A stretch of DNA of 64,000 bases from Shinisaurus crocodilurus (Eukaryota > Chordata > Lepidosauria > Squamata > Shinisauridae), in the NCBI GenBank assembly GCA_021292165.1, contig CM037878.1, positions 12,644,471-12,708,470 on the forward strand, given 5' to 3'. The notes under the pieces are model-generated. The model ran no database searches, was not told the origin of the DNA, and saw only the letters and a list, made by a program, of their open reading frames with translations. Of the stretch, positions 43,900 to 54,707 are shown piece by piece (the stretch's first letter is position 1; each line of letters opens with the position of its first letter). Made by a program: the position numbers and the translations under genes.

Positions 43900-44900
43900 C
43901 CTCCTGGCCAACACGTGTCACTCCAGCCATAATGTGCCACCGGCAGTGCTTAAAAATGGCCTTTTAAAAAAAGTGGTGGGGCGAGGGAAGGAAACGGAAG
44001 TTCCTTAACAGCACGTGACGCAGGAGTGGGCTGCCTCGTGGGCGATCACATGGCAGAGGAATCCCCAAAAGCCGGGACTGAGGCACGCTCACCTGACCCC
44101 CTCACGGCCACCCTCCTGCCCCATATTAAGGCACGTCAAGGGTCACGTGACCAGGGGCAATCCTTCTGCCGCCTCCTCCTCCTCCAGAGCGACTTCAGGC
44201 GAGCCCCGCCCCTTCCCCTCGCCTCCCTCCCTCTCCCCGTGACCGGCCCTCCCCCTGTCTCCTCCTCCTGCCCCCCCCTCCACCCCTCCCCTCCCTTCGG
44301 AGCGGCTCCGGAAATGGTCGTGCTGGGCTGCGCTGCGGCTGCGTCGGGCCCCGCTCCCCGGACTGAAGGAGACTGAAGGTAACCGCGGGGGGAGAGGCGG
44401 GAGGGGGCGTCAAGCGGGGGGCCCGCGAGTAGGCCGCGGTTGAGGGGGCGGGGCCTCGCCGGTCGCCGCCGGTCTCCCCTGCCTGCTCTCCCCTCACCTC
44501 GTCGCGCCCTGCCTGGGCTTCGGCCGCCATTGCTCGCTCCCCTCCCCCTGCCTCGCAAGGCCTCGCCTCAGCACCACGTGGGAGCCAAGGAAGGAAGGAG
44601 ACGCCGGCCGGGCCAGGCCAGGCCGCGTGGGCCCCACTCTCCCCCCCCCCCCCGGCCCTGCTAGGCTGAGAGGGACGGAGCCGGGCCTGTCCTCCCACCG
44701 CGTCAATCTGCCCTCCCTTCTCCTCTCCCTCAAGCAAGGCCGCCCAGAGGCTGGCAGACTGACTTGGCCAACGAAGCCGGCTTGTGGGGCTTCTGCCTTT
44801 TCTTGCCCTTCAGCCTCTCCGGAACTCTCGACCCCCCCCCCCGAGTGCTCTTGAGCATATGCAGAAAGCACTTCATTCACCGCCACCGATCAATCCACTC
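43900..44900 (+). promoter_or_regulatory. Second CpG island: E-box-rich promoter with candidate non-coding first exon
   Basis: A CpG-dense region of about 1 kb with GC boxes and four CACGTG E-boxes (43912, 44012, 44144, 44575). The one at 44142-44151 is the full palindrome GTCACGTGAC, the CLEAR/USF/TFE-type site. A candidate exon ends at about 44379 in ACTGAAG followed by the donor GTAACC. It contains a short frame starting at 44313 (MVVLGCAAAASGP...) that stops before the donor, so it is probably untranslated. The simplest reading is that this is the first, non-coding exon of VWA5B2, 10.3 kb upstream of its ATG exon. It could also be a promoter for an unrecognised gene on either strand. Long frames here are compositional. 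Confidence 0.55.
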
Positions 44901-46238
44901 ATCCGCCCCCGTTTAAGTAAATTTTAAAAAAAAATCGAGAGGGTTTTCGGGTCTCAGAAGGTTCGAGTCTAATGATCCCTGATGCTCTTCTTTCTTCCAA
45001 AGAAACTACCCTATTGTTTATCTCTCCCCCCCATGTTATGGATTTGGGCCTGGGGCCATACAGCGGGTCACTCTCGTCTCCTCCCAAATCCAGGCATCAC
45101 AGGGCTTGAAGCCCAGAACCAAGCCTGGTTTGAGCCATATCCATGATATTTAATACACAGTACATTTTCTACACTTTCTCCCTCTATCCTGTTCACGGAT
45201 CTTTAGGACTGAACTTTGCAAGCAAATATGTCCTTGACATGGGGCAGTACTGAGGTCAAGGTCGGATCTTTTCGAAAAAGGCCAGAATTTTATGGGAACC
45301 TCCCCTAGTTTTTGCAGGTATTGATAGAATCTTGGTCCTGAAACCCTTAAGTTATATTTGTATGGCACCTATCGATCCTTAGTTCAGTTCTTAGGCCTCC
45401 TAAGCTCTACATACAAGCATTGAAGAGGCCTGAGCTTTACAAGCATAATCACTCTTGCAGTAATATCTGTATGTACCAAAATCCAAGTCCACAGCATTTC
45501 CAAGGGGCAAGTAGTATAAACAGCCTGTCACACACCCCTGCTAGCTGTAATCACAGTAAAATATTTAAGGGCCCAAAGCCACCCCTCCACCATCTGCTGG
45601 TCTCTGTTCTACAATTGGCTATCTTACACTGCACTGGAAGAAGTGCAAAGTCCCAATCTTGTGTACAAATGAATGAAGCAAGAATTGTAAGTAATAACCC
45701 CAGAAGTGATTTTAAAACCCATATACATAATTTCCAGCGCTCCCCCCCCCACAAGCATCCATGGGGTTGAAACCCTTTCCTCCCTTGAATTGTGGAGGGT
45801 TTAAGGCATTAAGTCCTACTCCCTGAAACAGTACCCCCTTACTGGAGCACCCAGGTATTGTGATAATTTGGGGTTTGGATCTTACCCCAACTCTTTTGAT
45901 GTGGCATAATTGCCATCTATACAACCAGCTCCAGTTCCTGCATCTTGTCTGTAGTGCTTGAAGTCTTGTACGCCCAAGTATCTGTGGGGTCAAGCAAGTA
46001 TTGAAAGAGCTTGAGCCCTACTGACAACCTTAGCAAATTAACAAGTGGAGTAAGAGCTCAGTACTATGATGTTTAAAGGTGTTTGAAACTTAAGATCAAC
46101 TACTATCATATCATAGTATCATATTCTCCGCAGGTTAAGGTATTCACTAACTCATTTCTATGGGAGCTGTTCATGTCCCCTCCTAGCTTATCATAGGGCC
46201 CGAATGTAACACACACATTATCTAAACGCCTTTGCCAC
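44901..46238. other. Non-coding DNA downstream of the second CpG island
   Basis: No exon or repeat family recognised. It would be intron 1 of VWA5B2 if the CpG-island exon belongs to that gene. Confidence 0.5.
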
Positions 46239-46338
46239 NNNNNNNNNNNNNNNNNNNNNNNNNNNNNNNNNNNNNNNNNNNNNNNNNNNNNNNNNNNNNN
46301 NNNNNNNNNNNNNNNNNNNNNNNNNNNNNNNNNNNNNN
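46239..46338. other. Assembly gap (100 N)
   Basis: Exactly 100 undetermined bases, the usual placeholder for a gap of unknown size. It abuts the end of a mariner-type MITE. A translated frame spanning it is meaningless. Confidence 0.99.
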
Positions 46339-46580
46339 CTTGGATTGCAAGTAACTTGGTCTGAGAGCATTTTGCAAGACAAGCAAAAAAATAATAATTT
46401 AAATTTTGACTTGATAAACGAGCAAGGTCTTGCAAGAGTAACTGCTCGCCTCGAGCGGGCGTAGTGGGCTGAAATCGGCCCCACTCATGCCCGCCAGAGA
46501 CTCGCTTTGATATAAGAGTGTTTTGGATTATAAGCACAGTTCCGGAACGAACTATGCTTGCAATCCAAGGTATTACTGTA
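46339..46580. mobile_element. Mariner-type MITE, left end lost in the assembly gap
   Basis: Sequence resumes after the gap at CTTGGATTGCAAGTAACTTG and ends AATCCAAGGTATTACTGTA. It is the same family as 21136-21389; only about 12 bases of the left terminus are missing. It contains an unrelated GC-rich stretch near 46445-46500. Confidence 0.8.
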
Positions 46581-46684
46581 TGTTGGGGGCTCTGGGTCTG
46601 GAGAGGAAAACTTTAACTTTCCTGAGGGATTACAGTCAAAACCAGCTAATCTGTTCCAATGCCAGGTTTTGGGGGACCCTTAGA

Positions 46685-46853
46685 CAAGATTATGCTGGCT
46701 CAGCTTATCTGAGCATGGAAAGCTAAGCAGGGTCAAACCTGGTTATTACTTGGATGGGAGACCCCTCCTCTAGTTTCCTGCATTGAGCAGGGGGTTGGAC
46801 TCGATAGCCTTGTAGGCTCCTTCCAACTCTATGATCTATGAAATCTATGATAT
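46685..46853 (+). mobile_element. 5S-rRNA-derived SINE with CR1-like tail
   Basis: The head AAAGCTAAGCAGGGTCAAAC and CTTGGATGGGAGACC match the internal promoter (A box and C box) of 5S rRNA. The tail TTGAGCAGGGGGTTGGACTC and CTCCTTCCAACTCTATGATC is the same as the 3' end of the CR1 LINE at 25.45 kb. This defines a SINE3-type element with its partner LINE. Confidence 0.88.
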
Positions 46854-47315
46854 CATCTCACCTCCCCAGCTCTCTCCCTTTGCCTCTGGCAGGGCCAGCC
46901 CTTTCATGAAGCAAGATAAGGTAGGTGGCTGCATCAGGAGGTGGAGTGGGGGGCTCCCCCCCCACACTGTTGCCCAACTGTCCCCAGTGGGTGCTCTGGA
47001 GAGCCCCCGCCAGCCACTTTCCTGCCGTGGCATTTGCCACGTCGACAGAGCAGGGCTCTCTGGTCTGGAGCAGCCGCCTGCCCTCTGTTTCCCTTGTCAC
47101 ACACCCACCCCGACTTTTGCTGCCACCACATTGGCTCTGTGGAGAGCCATGCCAGCAGAAGTGGCTGTGTGTTCCCTCCTGCCTCAGCTGGCGAGAGAGC
47201 ATGCGCTGGGGTTGGCCTCTGGGCCCAATTCCCTCTGCCACCTAGGGTTAAAGCACAGGTGAGTGAATAAGCAGCAGCTCCTCCTCCTTACTCCCATCAC
47301 CCATTTGTGCTGCCC

Positions 47316-47467
47316 CTCTAGTTCAGGGCTCTCCAACCTTGGGTCTCCAGATGTTGCTGGACTACAGCTCCCAGAATCCCTTGCCATTAGCCATGCTGGC
47401 TGGGTATGCTGGGAGCTGTAGGCCAGCAACATCTGGGGACCCAAGGTTGGAGAGCCCTGCTCTAGTT
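47316..47467. mobile_element. hAT-type palindromic MITE, family A
   Basis: The element at 47324-47459 has termini CAGGGCTCTCCAACC and is flanked by the perfect 8-bp duplication CTCTAGTT. The centre reads TACAGCTCCCAGAATCC on one arm and a matching inverted arm. Confidence 0.92.
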
Positions 47468-47576
47468 ACATAGAATCAGAGAAAGAGGTTGCTTCTCTGT
47501 GAGCTAAGAAATACTCACATGATCCTCCTGTTATGCTTATGGAGCATTTATCGACTCACATAACAAAATGGGAAAG

Positions 47577-47748
47577 TACCGTATTTTTCCATCTATAAGA
47601 CGCCCCCATGTGTAAGACGCCCCCCACTGGGCAGTTTCACAACCGTGCGGTTCTCTCCTCGGCTTACTTCCGTGTATAAGACTACCCTCAATTTTTAGTC
47701 TAACAATTTTAGGAAAAAGTATAGTCTTATACATGGAAAAATACTGTA
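47577..47748. mobile_element. 172-bp MITE with TACCGTATTTTTCC inverted ends
   Basis: Left end TACCGTATTTTTCCATCTAT; the right end is the complement of CATGGAAAAATACTGTA. The two ends are about 25 bp each with three mismatches, both beginning with TA, which fits a Tc1/mariner-like non-autonomous element. Internal repeats of TATAAGACG-like motifs. Confidence 0.82.
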
Positions 47749-49017
47749 TGTGGCCTCTGGCATGAGTCTAGGGTTGCTTTAGACATGTGGCTTCCAGCAC
47801 TAAGATTAGAAATCATTGCTCTTCTGCTGTAAGCTACAAGTGGAGTTGTAATTGCCTTTCCACATTACAGGGACATTGCACTTTTCCTGCGTGTTCACCC
47901 CACTGTGTTCCATCCACACCAGTGGGCATAACACTGTGGGTGGGGAAAGAGAAGATCCAATTCACCTGAGCCGCCATTTGAGAAAAACAAAACCCCAGCA
48001 ATCCTTTAAAAAGAAAAAAACTCATTTATTTATTGAAGCACGATTGCCCATGAAAGGTAAATCTTCCCCAGATTCCCCATTTTGGGGGGGGATTAGAAGT
48101 ATACATTGGAAGTGTCTAAGGAAAATACATGTTGCTGAAATGGTGATGACTGAAAAAGTGTGTTTTTTCCTTTATTTTTTAAATTAGCAGTATAGTGTTA
48201 TAATTATTACACTCATTTAAATAGTATTTTGCTATTTTAATATTTAAATATATAGCCAGAAAAGCTATATTTTAATTAAAAGATGGCAATTTTTAAAAAA
48301 TAAAATAAAATAAGAGTGGTAAAATAGCACCCACCTCAAATGTGTGATAGGTTCGCCTGCCCAATACGTCACAGCCTATACTACAGGAAAACCATGCCTT
48401 GCAAAAAAAAAAAAAAAAAGATGGAAGAGAAGCGCTGGGGGCACCTGTGCGGAGAATGAGCTACTTTTCTGCCATCTCAAAATGTCAGGACTTTCTGTGG
48501 CAGGAAAAAAGATGGGGAAACTGCCAAGCAAACTCAGGAGGATTATAAATGGATGCCTGTGTCATGTGGACCTCCACATAAAATGGGAGTGATAGAGGCA
48601 TGGCATTTCCACATTAAGAGACAGCATAAGCTCTGCAAATAAAAACAGAACACCCAGTGTTTGGGGGATGATGTTTCTCTTAAGCTACCAATCATGTTCA
48701 CGTACAATAGGTCCAAGTGTTTCCCCAGATACCAGAAATCTGTGCAAAAGTCAGTATGAATTTGGATTGCTCTAGTGCGGACGTGGAGTTCTTAAACTTT
48801 AAAATATAAAAGGTAGAGTGTGAAACACTACATTGGGGGAGGGTGAGTTCAGAGGCTGCTGCACAGCCGCTCAGACTGACCACTGAGGGGCTCCTCTACA
48901 CGGGGCATTATTGTGTGCTCGTGATACCGCAGGAGGCAAACTCACACTTTCCAAGAGTGTAACAGGCAGGCCTCCTCTGAGGCTAGGTCATTCCGCTGTG
49001 TCTCTGAATAAGTATTA

Positions 49018-49270
49018 TGTGAGCCAGTTGCGTGTGTAGTGGTGAGAGTGTCGGACTGGGACTCAGGAGACCCGGATTCTAGTCCTTGCTCGGCCATGAA
49101 ACTCACTGGGTGACTTTGGGCCGTCACTGACTCTCAGTCTCAGCCTAACCTACCTCACTGGGGTTGTTGTGAGGATAAAAATGGAGAGGAGGAGGAGGAT
49201 TATGTAAGCCACTTGAGTTTCCTGCAGGAAAAAAGGCGGGGGTATAAATGTAATAAATAAATAAATAAAT
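49018..49270 (+). mobile_element. tRNA-derived SINE, sense
   Basis: GTGAGCCAGTTGCGTGTGTA, GACTCAGGAGACCCGG, the usual body and a TAAATAAATAAATAAAT tail. Confidence 0.9.
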
Positions 49271-49661
49271 TATCAATGCTCCAACCGCACCTGAGGCAAG
49301 ATGGGACACAATCCCTCCCCCCCCCCTTAGTGATGGCGATGGAAGCAAGCAAGATCAGAACATCAGTCCTGCCGAAGTGAAGCAGTAGGCAGTGCCGGCT
49401 CCAGGGTTTTTGATGGCCCTTAGGAAGAGACCCTTAATGAGCCCCCTCCCACAGTGAGTCCACCTTCTCAGCCTGCCATTGTCACCAGCTACCATCATTC
49501 CTCTTCTTCCCCCCCCCCCCATTATTGCTACAGTGAACAAGTACGCAATGACATCTACCGCTCCTCCTTCGCACCACCACTGTTGTTTGGGCTGGAGCGA
49601 GAGGCAGATAAACAAGCAGGTTGCAATGGTGACGAGGAAGAGCAAGTCCAGGGAACTCTTG

Positions 49662-49912
49662 TTAATTTATTTATTTATTTATTATATTTATACCCCACCT
49701 TTTTTCCTGCAAGGAACCCAAGGCGGCTTACGTAGTCCTCCTCCTCCTCTCCATTTTATCCTCACAACAACCCTGTGAGGTAGGTTAGGCTGAGAGTCAG
49801 CGACTGGCCCAAAGTCACCCAGTGAGTTTCATGGCCGAGCGGGGACTAGAACCCGGATCTCCCGAGTCCCAGTCCGACACTCTCGCCACTACGCCACACT
49901 GGCTCTCTGCTT
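49662..49912 (-). mobile_element. tRNA-derived SINE, antisense, facing the copy at 49.02 kb
   Basis: Minus strand: GAGAGCCAGTGTGGCGTAGT, GGGTTCTAGTCCCCGC, TGGGTGACTTTGGGCCAGTC, and an ATAAATAAATAAATAAATTA tail. It lies about 390 bases from the inverted copy. Confidence 0.92.
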
Positions 49913-50598
49913 GTTAATGGGCCTTTGCTGGAATGTAGGCCCTCAGCAGGTGCCAGACCAGACCATGCCTACCCTTGATGCCGGCCCTGGCCAATAGCTT
50001 CCCCTGCGGGTGGTTATTTTGGGCTCACTAGAATCTTCAATTTATTTTAAACATTACTTTCCGTTATACTCTTGCGGTTCTCTTGTAGCACACAATTTTG
50101 GGAATGCTAGCTTATAAATTACCACGAGGGAGAAGTGATCAGTGTCAATGGGACATCAGTGGACGCAGGTGCCGTAGTCTGTCCAGTTCAAAGATAAGCC
50201 CGTGGTCGTTATCGCAGTCCAAGGGTCGAAGCCAACAAATATAGATGTCCGAAAATCAGCAAACAGAAACCAGTTCAGGAGTAGGCAAAGGCGTCGCCAA
50301 GGTCGTTCCGAGGTTCAAAGGCACCGCACAAGTCTGAGTTCGGGGGTGCCGGGGCGTCTGGCTGAAGCTGTATAAGCAAACAGTTGCCTCCAGCGTCTGA
50401 TGTGCATTTGGGACCTGCCTTTTGAGCAGGCGCTGATCGGTAACTGGCAGCCCAGCCGGGTCAGGCTGCACGTGCCTGGCCCCACCCCAAACACACTCTG
50501 GCAGGGCCGGTCTCCACTGACCTAACGGAGGCACAACAGCAGGTAGCGTGAGACTAGCTGGCCAGGAATGGCTTTCGTAGAGAAGTGACCCTCAAGAG

Positions 50599-50733
50599 CA
50601 GTGTTCTCCAACCTTGGGTCCCCAGATGTTTTTGGCCTACAACTCCCAGCATGCCCCAGCCAGCGTAGCTGGCTGGGGCATGCTGGACGTTGTAGGCCAA
50701 AAACATCTGGGGACCCAAGGTTGGAGAACACTG
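50599..50733. mobile_element. hAT-type palindromic MITE, family A
   Basis: Inverted-repeat element with CAGTGTTCTCCAACC termini and arms containing TACAACTCCCAGCATGCCCC. The flanks CTCAAGAG and CTCAGAG look like an 8-bp duplication with a one-base deletion. Confidence 0.9.
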
Positions 50734-51084
50734 CTCAGAGAGTGACTTGGAGAAGTATACAGAGGCTGCTTCAAAAGTTTTTCATGTCAGCCAAGTTTTT
50801 AGGACAGACGCAAAGTTACGCGAACATGATCTGGGAAGCCTACACATATTCATCATTTCCAGTTTGATCACAAGTGCTCACAGAGAGGCATTCTTAGTGT
50901 TTGCTCTCCACTTCTGGAACATGTGAGATAAGCTGAAATCTAGGCATCATCCAGAGAATTTATAAGATTTCCCTGGATGGGTAGGCATTTATTGGTGAGG
51001 AATAAGTATGGATAATTTAACCCCAGTTTATATTAATATATTGATGGTTTTATAATTTACTTGTTTAAAACTAATTATACCAAC

Positions 51085-51840
51085 CATAAGACCATAAGAG
51101 AGCCCTGCTGAATCAGACAAAGGTCCTTCTAGTCCAGCATTCTGTTCACACAGTGGCCAACCAGCTTCCCACGGGAAACACACAGCACCGTCCCACCCAT
51201 GTTCCCCAGCAACCGGTGTACATAGGCATACTGCCTCTGATACTGGAGGTATCATATTGCCATCAGGACTAGTAGCCATTGATAGGCTTTTCCTCCATGA
51301 ATTTCCCCAGTCCCCTTTTAAAGCTGTCCAAACTGGTGGCCATCACTACATCTTGTAGAAGTGAATTCCATACTGTGACTATGCACTGTGTGAAGAAGTC
51401 CTTCCTTTTATCTGTCCTGAATCTCCCACCTATCAGCTTCATGGGATGACCCCTTTGGGTTCTAGTATTATGAGAGAGGGAGAAAAATGTCTCCCTGGCC
51501 ACTTTCTCCACACCAGGCATAACTTTGTACACCTCTATAAAATGTGTCTCCTCTTGCTCACCCTTTTTTCTAAGCTGAACAATCCCGGCTGCTGTAACCT
51601 TTCGTCATAGGGGACTTGCTCCAGCCCCTTGATCATGTTGGCTGCCCTTTTCTGCCCTTTTTCCAACTCTACAATATCCTTTTTCGGTGTCCAGAACTGA
51701 ACACAGTATACTAAGTATGGTCACATAATAGATTTGTATAAGGGGACTATGATCTTGGCAGTTTTATTTTCAATTCCTTTCCTAATTATGCCTAACCTGA
51801 CCTGAGCCTTTGTGGACAGGATACATTACAGATTTTTAAA
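51085..51840 (-). mobile_element. CR1/L3-type LINE 3' end, antisense
   Basis: The minus-strand frame 51532-51269 encodes VARETFFSLSHNTRTQRGHP and VWNSLLQDVVMATSLDSFKR, matching the copy at 1.6-1.87 kb. The frame upstream is degraded (51540-51840). Confidence 0.88.
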
Positions 51841-52248
51841 ATGAAACATTTAACTTGGGAAACCTGGTGGTACTTATTATCATTAGTACTTTTATTACTA
51901 CAATTCTTGCTTGTCACAGTTCTTTTCTATCTTTACAACAACCCTGTGAAGTAGGCTAAGTTAAGAGCCAGAGAAGTTGATTTGCCCAACACCATCCAAT
52001 TAGCTTTCATGTCCAAATGAGGATTTGAACTAGGATTTATTTTTTTTTTGTCCCGTGCACCACCATTGGTCACACTACATTTGGGAGTGCAACTGCAAAA
52101 GTACCTTTTCTCTGTTTTCCAAAGAAATGGATTATATTTTTAACTAAGCATGTTAACCAATTAAATATGTCTTAAGAACATAGGAATTGCCCTGCAAGAG
52201 CAGACTCTGGGACCATCTAGTCCAGCACACTGCTTCTGACCAGCTATG

Positions 52249-52388
52249 CAGTGTTCTCCACCTTGGGTCCCCAGACCCAGATGTTTTTGGCCTACAACTC
52301 CCAGCATGCCCCACCCAGCTATGCTGGCTGGGGCATGCTGGGAGTTGTAGGCCAAAAACATCTGGGGACCCAAGGTTGGAGAACACTG
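52249..52388. mobile_element. hAT-type palindromic MITE, family A
   Basis: Same family and core as the copy at 50.6 kb, with a small internal insertion (CCCAGA repeated near 52270). The flanks AGCTATG and AGCTATAG suggest a decayed target duplication. Confidence 0.9.
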
Positions 52389-52399
52389 AGCTATAGGCT

Positions 52400-54450
52400 G
52401 TAGGAAGCTCCCTGACACGACATGATGTAATAGCTTTGTTTTAGTCAATTATTCACCTTCTTTTTTAACAAGCTAATCAATTGTTAACTGATTTGGTTTA
52501 AATAAATTAGCATATTACCAACATTTCAGTATAGATAACTTACAACTTAACAAATAAAAGCTACCATTTTATACATAGGTTCTAATTATTGTATTTTTGT
52601 TAATGTCCATATTTATGCTATGGGTTTTTAAAAACAACTGTGATATTTTTTTTAAAAAACTATTCATAAATCGTTTTTTTAAACGCTATCAGTCATTGTT
52701 GTAAGAAGCAACAGGACCAAACTGGCTTCTAAAATAAGCCTACATGCTAAACTTGCAGCACAGGGCAACTTATTAAAATTGGATGCTCTTTAATTAACTC
52801 TAGTTTCAGTTTATTAATCTCCCAAATTATACATTTGCAACCCCAGTTATAATTTATAACTCCTTTAACTTAAGTGTCTGCCATTTTCATTTGTGCTTTG
52901 TATATGTTCTCTTTTTCCTTTGGGGCATTTATGAGTTGTATTCCCCCCCCCCCCCTTTATTCTGTGCATTATAAATCCAATGGATTGAAACTGCAAGACT
53001 CTATCCTGAAGTCTTACGACTGGCTTGATTGTTACTGTTTTTGAAGGCCTGATAGTATCTAACCATTCCAACTATAACAGCAGCCTTCAAAACAGCAACT
53101 GTCCCAATCTATTTCAACAAGTCACGGTTTACATTGCAAAGGGAAATACACGCACTGAATCTAAGCATGTTCAGGGTTGATTAGCTGCTTTCCATAGCAT
53201 CTCTGTTTGTTTTTCCATGCCATCTTTCACATGAGCAGCATCTGTTCAGGACCTCTCCAATGTAACCAGTGCTACATATACAGCTATATAGAAGGTCACC
53301 TGGAAACAAAGGTTTATTTTCAGAATATGGATCATCTTCCAGTTTGCTGGAGCTGTCAGTGCGGTTCAGACCTTCCAAGAGACCGAACCACAGGGGGTTG
53401 CTTGGTTTCTGAGGACAGCATTTGCTGTTCCCACCCCCTAAGCCACCCACGGAGGTTACCTGGGTGACTTCCACACACGTGGAGGGGAAAAGAGTAGAAA
53501 GTAATTAGAATGTTAAAAGGTACTGTAATATTTGCCAGGATGTTAATAATTAGCAACCATAAATCTGAGATATGGGAGAGCATCAAGTGGTGGAAGGTAC
53601 AAAACACAAAACAACATAGACACCAGCAACATCTTGGATCATGGGAGATACGGTAGCCCAATTCAGATCACAGGTGTTTATAAACTCTGTCCATGTTTTC
53701 CTTATGGATGCAGATGGATGCTTAATCTGAGAGTAGATTTACACCACCATTTTCAGGCTGACATGGTGAAGCCAGTCATCTTTTCCTTCCCCTTAGTATG
53801 GTAGTTGGTCTTGTGAACATTCTGACCTTTTCAGATATTGTACATATCTCATTTATTTTATTTACAAATTTGTTAATCATCTTCCACTGAGAATACTCAA
53901 AGTGATGTACAATCTTAACAAACATTTAAAGAAAACACATTTTAGGAGAGATCTGCATTGGCAAAAATACACATACGGTATACAAGATCAAGGGTCACAT
54001 CCTGGATCAACCCACATTTGAGAGCATGTGTATCAGCGAGCACGTCCATGCTTAGGGAATCTGCCTCCTGAATGCTTTTTCTTTTTTTCTTTTCTTTTTG
54101 TAAAATTTATGTAAGGCGACTTTTGGTTCTGTGTATGAATTCATGATTAAGAGTAGAGAAATGTGACTGTCCAGATGAGACCAAGTTCCACCTTTGCAAG
54201 TATCCCAGCAACCAACAAGGACTAGGTAGTCCACTAAAAACTGTCCAATGGTCACCTATCTACTGAGCTACTTTCCACACAGAAAGGCTGTTTTCCTTTA
54301 ACATGCAAAAAGGGCAGAATTGTTACTACCTGTATAAGATCTCTCCCCTTACATTTCTGCCAGCTGACAACCTTTCTAGAGGCAGTACTGGCTTGGGAAA
54401 GAGGCACTCCTGTTTCACCTAGATTTTCTGATGTTACCAGAGTGCTGTAG
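52400..54450. other. A/T-rich non-coding DNA upstream of the VWA5B2 ATG exon
   Basis: A 97-codon minus-strand frame (53474-53181) has several cysteines but no family I recognise. At 53840-53945 there is a diverged LINE-like 3' end (GAGAATACTCAAAGTGATGT). No other feature supported. Confidence 0.5.
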
Positions 54451-54470
54451 AAGGGGAGCATACTCTAGCG

Positions 54471-54570
54471 CAGTCTTCCCTCCCAGTGCCCTCCAGATGT
54501 TTTCTTCAATAACTGCCAGAACTTCTGACCATTGGGCATGCTGGCTGGGGCTGATGGGACTGGTCCCAAG
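54471..54570. mobile_element. Family C MITE fragment upstream of the VWA5B2 ATG exon
   Basis: CAGTCTTCCCTCCCAGTGCC and GCCCTCCAGATGTTTTCTTC, then GGCATGCTGGCTGGGGCTGA; the right arm is mostly missing. Confidence 0.55.
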
Positions 54571-54707
54571 ATCAGTTCTGTATTCTAATATGAATAGAAG
54601 CTTCTGTCCCTGCCCCCTCTGTAGATTTAGCTTCCTCATTACTTTTCCCTTGTCTTTTCTCGCCTTGGCTGTGGGGCAGTGGGGCTTGTTAGTTCCACCT
54701 GAAGATC

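Noticed and set aside
44136..44886. Minus-strand frames of 130-180 codons in the second CpG island
   Set aside because: Low-complexity Gly/Arg/Ala composition from GC-rich DNA, several overlapping frames, and no motif.
46106..46537. 143-codon minus-strand frame
   Set aside because: It spans the 100-N gap.
53181..53474. Cysteine-containing 97-codon minus-strand frame
   Set aside because: No match to a known family by eye and no supporting splice sites; a protein search against reptile proteomes would decide.
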